DNA of 51,793 bases from Candidatus Schekmanbacteria bacterium RIFCSPLOWO2_02_FULL_38_14 (GTDB lineage Bacteria > Schekmanbacteria > GWA2-38-11). The stretch covers positions 1 through 51,793 of the forward strand of contig MGDH01000009.1 in the NCBI GenBank assembly GCA_001790855.1, read 5' to 3'. Every line of letters begins with the position of its first letter. The stretch's first letter is position 1. The translations under genes were made by a program, and so were the position numbers. This document shows, piece by piece, positions 34,775-42,379 of this stretch. Under the pieces are notes generated by a model. That model saw only the letters and a program-made list of their open reading frames with translations. It was not told the origin of the DNA and did no database searches.

Positions 34775-35722
34775 CTATGACACCCCCAGCCATTCTCTTC
34801 TCAGCTTATAGACCTCTAAACATCTCCCGCATAAACCCTTTTCAGGACTCCACCACGGATAATCCTTTTTTATTGCTGTTAAAACTAACTCTTTTTCTTC
34901 AAACAGGTTTTTGCTCCAGTCAAATGTAGGAAATTTACAAATAGGACATGGAGAACCCGGAAGCGCTATCATATCCTCGCTTAATTCTTTCTCATCAATT
35001 GAAGAATATTTTTTAATTAACACCTTAAAATCCCTTGCCATAGCAAGAATCTCTTCATGGGTCAATTTCTCAGCATTCCATAGGGCTTCAAAAATTTCAT
35101 CAAGATGAGAAGATGGTATTGACCTGTAAAGTTCTCTGAACTCTGCAAATGTTTCTTCCCTCAAGACAACTGTTTCTTTCCTGCTTCTTGCAATTCTTCC
35201 GTCTATAAATATGTCCCATATAATTTTATAGCGGCTTCTGATTGCATTCTCTTGCGCAGGCGAAACAGCTCCTGTCTTATTATATTTTCTGTATTTGAAA
35301 TTGCCATCAAGCATATCTGAAATATGTTTTAATTCATGCCTTATGAATGCTTCAAGTTTTGGCTGGATAAAAAACTGCTCAGGATGGATTCTCAACCCTA
35401 TTTTTCCTGAATCATTGCTGATTGATGCCTCTTCCTGAGAAACTATAAGGGCTTTAAAAACAGCTATAATTTTTATTTTATTGTCAAACTCTTTAAATTC
35501 AGAGAGGACATCAAGAATTGGCTTGCCAAATCCAAACTTCAGAAAAAATTCTTCATGGAATTTTTCAAAAAGTTTTTCCCTTGAATCCTCACGCCTTTCA
35601 TAGATTTTCCTGTGCCTATCATAATAATCCTTAACATCACTATCTTTCCCAATAGCCTCTCTCCTCTTTATTTCCCTGAATACTACATCCTCAACCAACG
35701 TTGTATCGTATAGAACTTCCAT
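34775..35722 (-). CDS. Unrecognised HExxH protein with C-terminal CxxC-CxxC zinc ribbon
   Basis: I cannot name this 315-residue protein. It carries HELKH (129-133), matching the HExxH zinc-metalloprotease signature, followed by a helix with WDIFIDGRIARS (about 169-180) that may provide a third ligand. At the C-terminus are C259-x2-C262 and C298-x2-C301, fit for a zinc ribbon or Fe-S site. No signal peptide or membrane segment is seen, so it is cytoplasmic. The gene lies between two ferredoxin genes in the respiratory operon, 6 bases after one and 46 before the next. It may process or metallate a subunit, or degrade one. Function is open. Confidence 0.75.
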   Translation of the reverse strand: MEVLYDTTLVEDVVFREIKRREAIGKDSDVKDYYDRHRKIYERREDSREKLFEKFHEEFFLKFGFGKPILDVLSEFKEFDNKIKIIAVFKALIVSQEEASISNDSGKIGLRIHPEQFFIQPKLEAFIRHELKHISDMLDGNFKYRKYNKTGAVSPAQENAIRSRYKIIWDIFIDGRIARSRKETVVLREETFAEFRELYRSIPSSHLDEIFEALWNAEKLTHEEILAMARDFKVLIKKYSSIDEKELSEDMIALPGSPCPICKFPTFDWSKNLFEEKELVLTAIKKDYPWWSPEKGLCGRCLEVYKLRREWLGVS

Positions 35723-35728
35723 AATCGC

Positions 35729-36145
35729 CTACACTCTCTTTCCCATTGAAATTGCTTCCTTTATGCAGATTGACTCGCACAGCCTGCATGCAACGCACTT
35801 CTTTGCTGTAACTGTTGCAATGCCAAAGACATCCCCGGCATTTTCACGTTTGAGCAATTCAACAGATTCAAAAGGACACATATCAGCGCAGAACCCGCAT
35901 CCGGAGCAAAGGGTTGTATCAACCGTTGCAACCGGTATTTCATTTGGTTTAAGCCTTTTCCTTGGCAGCCCATTGCCGTTTGTTATTGCCTCGCTCGGAC
36001 ATACCATGCCGCAGGCACCACATTCAATGCAGAGTCTCTCATCTATTATATGTTTTATCTTCCTCTCGCCAGAAATTGCGCTTACAGGACATCTCCTTGT
36101 GCAGACAGTGCAACCTATACATTTCTCTGTTATTCTAAAAGCCAT
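35729..36145 (-). CDS. Polyferredoxin with four 4Fe-4S motifs
   Basis: Four regular CxxCxxCxxxC motifs: CIGCTVCTRRCP, CIECGACGMVCP, CSGCGFCADMCP, and CVACRLCESIC. No signal peptide, so cytoplasmic. I start it at ATG 36145 (MAFRITEKCIGC); the longer frame to 36190 begins in the CATTGCGAG repeat and adds residues not expected in ferredoxins. No clear ribosome site precedes either start, so expression may rely on read-through. It lies 6 bases before the HExxH gene, so the two are coupled. It could link a cytoplasmic donor to the maturation or respiratory modules. Confidence 0.82.
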   Translation of the reverse strand: MAFRITEKCIGCTVCTRRCPVSAISGERKIKHIIDERLCIECGACGMVCPSEAITNGNGLPRKRLKPNEIPVATVDTTLCSGCGFCADMCPFESVELLKRENAGDVFGIATVTAKKCVACRLCESICIKEAISMGKRV

Positions 36146-36184
36146 AATATATAGAGGTATTTCTGAAAATATTTCTTTTCTTCC

Positions 36185-36300
36185 TGTCATTGCGAGCTAT
36201 GAGCTTGCCGAATGGCGAAGCAATCTCATTAAAAGCTGACAGCTGATAGCTTACAGCTAAAATTGAGATTGCTTCGTCGCTAACGCTCCTCGCAATGACA
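36185..36300. repeat. Long TGTCATTGCGAG inverted repeat element
   Basis: A 116-bp element: outer arms TGTCATTGCGAG / CTCGCAATGACA, inner arms GCGAAGCAATCTCA / TGAGATTGCTTCG, and a centre with AGCTGACAGCTGATAGC palindromes. It fills the gap between the octaheme and polyferredoxin genes. A partial related copy is at 42247-42276. Confidence 0.9.
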
Positions 36301-36329
36301 AATAGGGTTTTATTCAGTAATTTCATGAT

Positions 36330-39017
36330 TTATTGCTTCAAACTGAACAGATAATTTCTCAAAAGCTCCATCTTCTTTTCAGGTTCCGGCAGAAGTTCTG
36401 ACTTCTCGCCATCCTCATCAATATCATAGAAAAAATTTGGCATCCTTGTCCCAGGCATGAGCGGCTGAGGATTGGTAAGCCAGTCTATAATCCATTTGGG
36501 TTTTAATCTTCCGTTCGCCAGAGAGAGGTCAGGAGCTAATTCTGCAGCAGAAATCCCTGCTCCGCCTTTTCCAAACTGATGGCATTTAAGGCATTGCAGT
36601 GTATCGATAAGAGATTTCATTTCAGCCTTTTCCTGCGCAGTAAATTCTTTTTCCTCAAGATAGTGATAGAATACTTCTTCTCTGGACATGGACTGGAAAT
36701 ATCTTACAATGCTGTTTGCCTGTGCCTCTCTAAAATTGAATGTTGGCATTCTTACAGAAAGCCAAGGCCTTATTGGAACAGGTTCATGAATAAACCTGAA
36801 TAGCCACTCAGATTGCACTTTTGTCCCTTCTCCGACAATCCTCGGAGGCGAATAGCTTTTTACGTTTATCTCATCATTACTATATTTTTCTCTCAGAGCA
36901 ACCTGAATATTTGCACCATCCCACTTTTCCTCAACCTCGTGGCAACCAATACAGTTATACTTTTTTACAATCTTCCTTCCTTTCTGAATGTCTGTATAAT
37001 TTGCAGAAACCTCTCTTGTGAACTCTTTTGGGATCTTTTCATCCCTGAAGCCCTTAAGAAGAACTGCAAGAGCGTGAGCTTCTTCATCATTCAGTTTAAA
37101 ATCAGGCATTCTCTGCACAACAACTTCAGTTTCAAATATCCTTGGGGTCTTTATTTTTGTAAGGGCATAGCCAAGCCAGCTTCTTTCAACCTGTTTTGCA
37201 TAACCAAAAGCAAGCTCATACAGCTCTTTGTTGCCAAAATTGCTCAACTCAGCGCCCACCCTTCCAAGCTTTTCTGTACCGGGTATCTCATGGCATCCAT
37301 AACAGCCATAATCTGATATTATTTTTAATCCTTTTTCTGCTTCTGTTTTGTTGGCTATTTTCTGTTCTATGTCTTCTATCTTTTTGAAATTTGAATCCCT
37401 CAGGCTGTAAAGGTAGGCAACTATTGCCTCTGCCTCATTCGCAGTAAGCCTCAGATTTGGCATAAGGGTTTTTGAATTGTACCGCTTTGGATTCAAAATC
37501 CAGTTTAATATAAATTCAGGTGTTGTTTTGTTTCCAATATTAGTAAGGATTGGAGCTATATCTCTTGAGTTATTCTGGTAAATTTCTGTGATGCCAACTG
37601 AATGGCAACCATTACATCCTATATCCCTTACCAGCTCTTTGCCCTTAGCTATCAGGGCGCTGTTTCCAAGAACACCATCTCTTAATTTGTAAACCCTCCA
37701 TGTTTCGTCTTTTGGAAGATTCAAAAGATATGCAGCAACTGATGCGGTTTCCTGGTCAGATAAAAGGAAATTGGGCATTCTTGTCTTTGCATGATACCAT
37801 TTGGGATTTTTTACCCACTGGAAAATCCAAGAAGGATTAACTTTTGAAGCAATGTTCTTTAAGGATGGACCAATTTTATTAACATCTTCATATCCTTTTA
37901 CAAGATGACAGTTGACGCATCCTATTTTTTCTCTGAAAAGATTTATGCCCTCTGACAGAACAGGCGCCCCTTGAATATCCTCTTCAAGGGCATGGCATCT
38001 TCGGCATGAGGATTGTATAAAATCTCCTGCAAGCATAGGTTTTTCCCAGTGAGAAATCGGATGCCAATCATATTTTTTCTTCCATTCTGTTTCCTGTTTT
38101 TTATCTTTAGGTGCATGCCCTGCATCATAAAAAGCAAGACCGCTTTCCTGTCCGTCATGACAGGAAGTGCAGCCGAATTTTTCAACAGGATGTTTTTCAA
38201 TAAAAATTTCATAATTAACATGAGTCCTGTAAGGCTCTTTAAAACCTTCAAAACCTTTTCTGTCGGTTCCTAAGTGACAGGAGAGACACCTGTCAGCTTT
38301 AAGAATTGGTTCATCAAAATTATTTCTTGAAAAATCCTGAATTACAATTTGATTAATTTCAGGAATTTTTTTGGAGAGAATATCAAGCTTTTTTTCAATC
38401 TTGGCAATATTCTCTTTATATTTTTCTAACTTTTCCTCAAACTCAGGAATTTCCCCTTTGAAGCTGTCAACTTTTTTCCTGATTTCATCTCTTTCAGCAG
38501 TTGCTTTTTTTACTACTGGTCCCCATTTCTCTGTCTCAGCAAAAAGTTTTTCCCATTTTGCCTTCTTTGCCTGATAATTGCCCCCTTTATCAAAAGCCTG
38601 CTGATACAGGAAGTAAGCCTCTTCTGTTAAACTTTTTGCAAACTGAAGTCCCTGAGAAATCTCAAGAAGTTTTATTTCTTTTTTATCAAGTTCCTTTATT
38701 GCATTTTTGTATTCATTGCTTTTTTCCTTCTTATTAAACTCCTCTCTTAGCTTCCTGAGTTTTCCATCAATCTCTTTGAATTCATCTGCAGGGATTGCAT
38801 TCTTAGCCTCTTCAAGCTCCTTCTCAAGCTTTGCAGTCTCAAGCCTGAAAAACTCTTTCTGATAATCCTTCCATGGTCTTCTTGTAACTGTCTCATTATA
38901 AACTGACCAGATAAGCGAAATACTTGTTATAAGAGCCAGAGTAAAAAAATGTATTTTGTAAGATTTTTTCTCTTCAGATGGGCTGCCACCATTTAAACCG
39001 GGTTCACTTGCTTTCAT
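36330..39017 (-). CDS. Membrane-anchored octaheme cytochrome c with long periplasmic coiled coil
   Basis: Eight CxxCH sites, starting at residues 244, 283, 338, 367, 468, 572, 689 and 809. Residues about 23-40 are a membrane helix and about 50-225 are charged coiled coil. The first three hemes form a close cluster. The last five lie in tandem class I-like cytochrome c domains, each with a later RMPNF-type methionine motif (about 414, 519, 636, 757, and 861), so they arose by internal duplication. Length is 895. It replaces the usual cytochrome c1/f in a Rieske-cytochrome b operon and probably takes electrons from the Rieske centre. AAAAGGAG precedes ATG, 42 bases from the cytochrome b gene. 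Confidence 0.9.
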   Translation of the reverse strand: MKASEPGLNGGSPSEEKKSYKIHFFTLALITSISLIWSVYNETVTRRPWKDYQKEFFRLETAKLEKELEEAKNAIPADEFKEIDGKLRKLREEFNKKEKSNEYKNAIKELDKKEIKLLEISQGLQFAKSLTEEAYFLYQQAFDKGGNYQAKKAKWEKLFAETEKWGPVVKKATAERDEIRKKVDSFKGEIPEFEEKLEKYKENIAKIEKKLDILSKKIPEINQIVIQDFSRNNFDEPILKADRCLSCHLGTDRKGFEGFKEPYRTHVNYEIFIEKHPVEKFGCTSCHDGQESGLAFYDAGHAPKDKKQETEWKKKYDWHPISHWEKPMLAGDFIQSSCRRCHALEEDIQGAPVLSEGINLFREKIGCVNCHLVKGYEDVNKIGPSLKNIASKVNPSWIFQWVKNPKWYHAKTRMPNFLLSDQETASVAAYLLNLPKDETWRVYKLRDGVLGNSALIAKGKELVRDIGCNGCHSVGITEIYQNNSRDIAPILTNIGNKTTPEFILNWILNPKRYNSKTLMPNLRLTANEAEAIVAYLYSLRDSNFKKIEDIEQKIANKTEAEKGLKIISDYGCYGCHEIPGTEKLGRVGAELSNFGNKELYELAFGYAKQVERSWLGYALTKIKTPRIFETEVVVQRMPDFKLNDEEAHALAVLLKGFRDEKIPKEFTREVSANYTDIQKGRKIVKKYNCIGCHEVEEKWDGANIQVALREKYSNDEINVKSYSPPRIVGEGTKVQSEWLFRFIHEPVPIRPWLSVRMPTFNFREAQANSIVRYFQSMSREEVFYHYLEEKEFTAQEKAEMKSLIDTLQCLKCHQFGKGGAGISAAELAPDLSLANGRLKPKWIIDWLTNPQPLMPGTRMPNFFYDIDEDGEKSELLPEPEKKMELLRNYLFSLKQ

Positions 39018-39059
39018 CAGTCTCCTTTTATTAGAATTAATTTCTAAATTCTTTAGTAA

Positions 39060-40622
39060 CTATATATAGAACCAAGGAGTTACCCACACATATTTAATAT
39101 TAAACGCTAATCTCAAAAACATCTTTATAATAAGTCCTATCATTGTTAGGAAAAGGAATGAAACAATTGCATACCTTGTTACCCCAAGTTTCCTGATAAT
39201 TTCATTCTTACGCTTCCAGAAATAGTAAAAAACCCCAAGCGCATAATATCCGCCAACAACAAGCGCACCAAATATTGATGCAGGAACATAGTGGCGTATC
39301 CCAAAAGCATAAGAAAGGTTGATATTAGTAAGAGCTACAGTTTTGTGTGGGTCCCATTCCTGCCAAGGCCAGAAGAAATACCATCCAGGACCTCTGAGGA
39401 AAACTCCCATGATAATGAGTCCTATCCAGAGGACAAAAAAGCCAAAGCAGAAATTTAATACAGCAAATTTTCTCTCCCTGAATGTATAGTAACCATTCCC
39501 CCTTGGATTGATATCAATATAAGGAATAACCATTAACCCTACAATTATCAGCACTGGTATGACAACACCTGCAATCCACGGGTCAAAATAAACAAGCATC
39601 TCCTGAAGCCCGAGGAAATACCACGGGGCTTTTGATGGATTTGGTGTTTTTGTCGGGTTTGCTGCCTCTTCAAGGGGAGCATCAATCGTAATTGACCAGA
39701 CAACCAGTATCAATGTTATTATCAAAGCTACAATAAATTCCATCCTCATAAGATAAGGCCATACATGAAGCTTTGTAATTTTTTTTATTTCCTTCTTCTT
39801 AACTTCTTCACCATCAACAATCTTCTGCGCATTCTGCGCAATCTCAAGCTGAGGTGTTGAAATTCCTCCATCCTTTCTTATTCGCCAGAAATGGAGAATC
39901 ATAAGAATTGAAGCTACTATTGGTATAAATATGCAGTGAAGGACATAGAATCTTAAAAGTGCAGCAGGTCCAACAACGCTTCCCCCAAGCAGGAATGCCC
40001 TTGCATCATAACGGGCTGTTACACCAACCTCACCGCCAAAGGGACCTTCATGTCCAAAGAACGGAGTAGCTCTTGCCATATTTGTGCCTACTGTAACTGC
40101 CCACATTGAAAGCTGGTCCCACGGAAGCAAATAACCTGTGAAGCTTAAAAGAAGGGTTAAAACAAGAAGAACAACACCTATGACCCAGTTAAATTCTCTT
40201 GGAGACTTATATGAACCTGTCATAAAGACCCTGAACATATGAAACCAGACGCAGATTACCATTCCATGCCCTGCCCATCTGTGCATATTCCTCATAAGAG
40301 GACCAAAGGGAACATCAAACATCAGGTATTTCATATCAGCATAGGCATATTCCCCAGTAGGCCTGTAATAGAACATTAACACTACACCAGTTACAACAGT
40401 AACAAGAAACATAAGAAAAGTTATCCCTCCCATTCCCCATGTATAGCTTAGCCTTGTTCCGTGTTTTGCAACCTTTGGTGGATGAAGGTGGAGAAAAACA
40501 TTGCTTGTTACCTGAAGAACCCTGTTCCTTGGAGTATCAGAATAATCGTGGCGGAAAATTGATTTCCAGATATAGGAATTAAAAATGGTTTCTTTTAATT
40601 TTTCTATTGATAACTTTTTCAT
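39060..40622 (-). CDS. Cytochrome b of a bc/b6-type quinol oxidoreductase
   Basis: Quinol-oxidising core subunit of the bc complex, with the b6 and subunit-IV halves in one chain. His pairs: H114-x13-H128 ([15 protein letters not shown]) and a second pair spaced x14 ([16 protein letters not shown]), the latter diagnostic of b6 type rather than mitochondrial-type cytochrome b. The Qo motif reads [15 protein letters not shown], with APWY in place of PEWY, as in Firmicutes and Deltaproteobacteria. About 10 hydrophobic segments. Length 520 is longer than fused cytochrome b of about 420-440 because of extra C-terminal helices. It starts 9 bases after the Rieske gene. Confidence 0.93.
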   Translation of the reverse strand: MKKLSIEKLKETIFNSYIWKSIFRHDYSDTPRNRVLQVTSNVFLHLHPPKVAKHGTRLSYTWGMGGITFLMFLVTVVTGVVLMFYYRPTGEYAYADMKYLMFDVPFGPLMRNMHRWAGHGMVICVWFHMFRVFMTGSYKSPREFNWVIGVVLLVLTLLLSFTGYLLPWDQLSMWAVTVGTNMARATPFFGHEGPFGGEVGVTARYDARAFLLGGSVVGPAALLRFYVLHCIFIPIVASILMILHFWRIRKDGGISTPQLEIAQNAQKIVDGEEVKKKEIKKITKLHVWPYLMRMEFIVALIITLILVVWSITIDAPLEEAANPTKTPNPSKAPWYFLGLQEMLVYFDPWIAGVVIPVLIIVGLMVIPYIDINPRGNGYYTFRERKFAVLNFCFGFFVLWIGLIIMGVFLRGPGWYFFWPWQEWDPHKTVALTNINLSYAFGIRHYVPASIFGALVVGGYYALGVFYYFWKRKNEIIRKLGVTRYAIVSFLFLTMIGLIIKMFLRLAFNIKYVWVTPWFYI

Positions 40623-40631
40623 TTTACACCC

Positions 40632-41168
40632 TTAAATTTTTAAAAGTGCGTCAGATTTTTCCCATTCACCTTTTTCAAAAAGAAATTTGACACTTTTATC
40701 TATTACAAGTTCTCCCTCATCAGAAAGAGAAATCTTTAATCTTTCAAGCGCCCTTGGCGCAGGACCCTCAAAATTCACGCCATCTCTGAAAAAACCACTT
40801 CCATGGCAGGGACATTTAAATTTATTTTCAGCCTCAAGCCAACGTGGAGTGCAACCAAGGTGAGTACAACGGGCAAGCAGCGTATATAACCCTTCCTCTG
40901 TTCTTATTATCCATACCGCCTGTGACTCTTTATATTTTTCACTAACTGTTCCAACTGGATACTCATCTGGAAATCCTGCCTTAAAAGTTGTCTTTGGCTC
41001 AAACAGTACCCTTGGAAACATAAATCTTGTAAAGGCTATTGTTGAGCCAAGTAACATAGAAATAATCATTGACCACCCTGCCAAAGAAAAAAAATCTCTC
41101 CTTGACCATAAATGGTCTATTTCACCCTGTTTTACTATTACTGCTTCTCCAGTTTTTTGCTCTGTCAC
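40632..41168 (-). CDS. Rieske iron-sulfur protein
   Basis: Carries the 2Fe-2S cluster that accepts an electron from quinol. Ligand boxes are CTHLGC (C101, H103, C106) and CPCHGS (C119, C121, H122); the two remaining Cys form the usual disulphide. The N-terminus shows SRRDFF (22-27), a twin-arginine signal, and a membrane helix GWSMIISMLLGSTIAFTRF. Length 178. Start GTG at 41168 shares one base with the TAG of the upstream rrf2 gene, and AAGGAG lies 7-8 bases upstream, so translation is coupled to the regulator gene. It is the first structural gene of the operon. Confidence 0.95.
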   Translation of the reverse strand: MTEQKTGEAVIVKQGEIDHLWSRRDFFSLAGWSMIISMLLGSTIAFTRFMFPRVLFEPKTTFKAGFPDEYPVGTVSEKYKESQAVWIIRTEEGLYTLLARCTHLGCTPRWLEAENKFKCPCHGSGFFRDGVNFEGPAPRALERLKISLSDEGELVIDKSVKFLFEKGEWEKSDALLKI

Positions 41169-41611
41169 TATAAGTTCTCCTTAAAATTATCAGTGTTTGA
41201 GCTGTTTTCAAGATTGTCTCTTAATTGTTCCAATGTTGTTGACTCCAGAATCATGTTCATTGCCTTTACTGCCTCACGCCATTTAGCACTTACAGTGCAT
41301 TTTCCGTTCCTTGGACAGTCTCCCCTTCCAAGGAGGCATTCATCAGCAAAAAACTTTCCTTCAAAGCTTTCAATAAGCTCTTTTAAGGTAATTTTTTCAG
41401 GAGGTTTTGCAAGAGCAAAACCCTTGTGCGCACCACGATATGATTTAAGAATTCCAATCTTTGTATATGTCTGAAATATTTTTGAAAGGTAGCTTTTGGA
41501 GATATTTTGCGCCTCTGCAACCTCATCAAGAAGAGTTATTTTTCCCTTAGGCTGCATAGCTAAATATAGGACACCATGAATTCCGTATTCACTTGCTTTC
41601 ATTAAACGCAT
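41168..41611 (-). CDS. Rrf2-family Fe-S transcriptional regulator
   Basis: Rrf2/IscR/NsrR-type winged-helix repressor. It opens MRLMKASEYGIHGVLYLA, with the HTH at about 25-55 (ITLLDEVAEAQNISKSYLSKIFQTYTKIGILKSYRG), and has three cysteines CLLGRGDCPRNGKC spaced as in the 2Fe-2S IscR group, so it may sense Fe-S status, NO or oxygen. I start at ATG 41611, which gives the canonical Rrf2 N-terminus; an in-frame TTG at 41632 adds seven residues. Ends overlapping the Rieske start. As first gene, it probably autoregulates the operon. Confidence 0.9.
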   Translation of the reverse strand: MRLMKASEYGIHGVLYLAMQPKGKITLLDEVAEAQNISKSYLSKIFQTYTKIGILKSYRGAHKGFALAKPPEKITLKELIESFEGKFFADECLLGRGDCPRNGKCTVSAKWREAVKAMNMILESTTLEQLRDNLENSSNTDNFKENL

Positions 41612-41659
41612 ATAGCTTCCATTTGGAGTCAAAAGGTCTAATGGAGTTAATTTATTTTC

Positions 41660-41688
41660 TAAATACCTAATGACTAAAAAATTGTCAA
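41660..41688 (-). promoter_or_regulatory. Promoter with candidate Rrf2 operator for the respiratory operon
   Basis: On the minus strand: TTGACA (41688-41683), 17-base spacer, TATTTA (41665-41660). The inverted repeat TGAC-N9-GTCA (41671-41687) overlaps the -35 and spacer, the placement expected for an Rrf2-type repressor. A partial copy of this region lies at 45396-45437. Confidence 0.6.
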
Positions 41689-41698
41689 GAAAATTATT

Positions 41699-42126
41699 TC
41701 AAACCATGAACTTTAAAAACACTTCATTTGAGAAAAGAATTCCCTTGTGGGTAAGCCTGAGTTTTCCATTTTTTAATTCCAGAAGTTTATCTTTTTTTAA
41801 CTCCTTTATCTCTTCACCGTATTTGTCTTCTATTGCTACTCCGTGAATACTATAAAACTTTCTTGTATCTATTCCCTCAATCATCCTTAACCCAAGCATC
41901 ATGGCTTCTGCAACAAGTTTCTCTTTGTCTAATAATTCCTCTCCCTCAACTATATTTTGAATTTTTTCAGTCGCTCGTTGTTCTGTATTCCGTCCTTCGT
42001 TTCTTTTGCCCCTTCTTGCCCCTCTCTCTGACCTCTCAACTCTAAACTCTCAACTCTTTCACAATACCTTTCAACATCCTTAACATTCCACCACCTCTTT
42101 CCTATTTCCCTCTCCTTATCATTATA
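41699..42126 (-). pseudogene. hemW: Decayed hemW (oxygen-independent coproporphyrinogen oxidase-like)
   Basis: The end of a HemW-like protein is clear: VEGEELLDKEKLVAEAMMLGLRMIEGID (41950 down), then LLELKNGKLRLTHKGILFSNEVFLKF. In another frame, upstream, GKRWWNVKDVERYCERVE (about 42126-42049) matches the RWWNVRDLDAYI region preceding it. About 98 bases of low-complexity A/G-rich sequence (42048-41951) separate the pieces and shift the frame. The N-terminal radical-SAM part is absent, replaced by repeats. No functional protein can result. It sits between the Rrf2 promoter and the hybrid kinase. Confidence 0.75.
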
Positions 42127-42136
42127 TTTTTTTTTA

Positions 42137-42276
42137 CGCAGACTAAAGTCTGCGGCTACGGGTTCCCCCTCACCCTTCCCTCTCCCACCAAGGGAGAGGA
42201 AGTCTTCGAGAACCCCTCTTCCAAAAGGAAGTTGGATTGAAATGTTATTGCGAGGAGCAAAGCGATGAAGCAATCC
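42137..42276. repeat. Repeat-derived sequence upstream of the hybrid kinase
   Basis: CGCAGACTAAAGTCTGCG (42137-42154), a CCCTCTCCCACCAAGGGAGA-type palindrome (42177-42198), and a partial CATTGCGAG element (42247-42276) follow each other. The remaining bases to 42379 hold no gene or convincing promoter. Confidence 0.65.
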
Positions 42277-42379
42277 CCCCATATTTCTATGTCCTCATCT
42301 TTCTTTCATATTGACATTAAAGCCATTGCTCATATAGATTATCTTTTGTAAACATTTCGATGTTAAATAGGGGAAAGGT

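Noticed and set aside
41950-42282. A 110-codon minus-strand protein
   Set aside because: N-terminal part is repeat sequence, the centre is a fragment of hemW in another frame.
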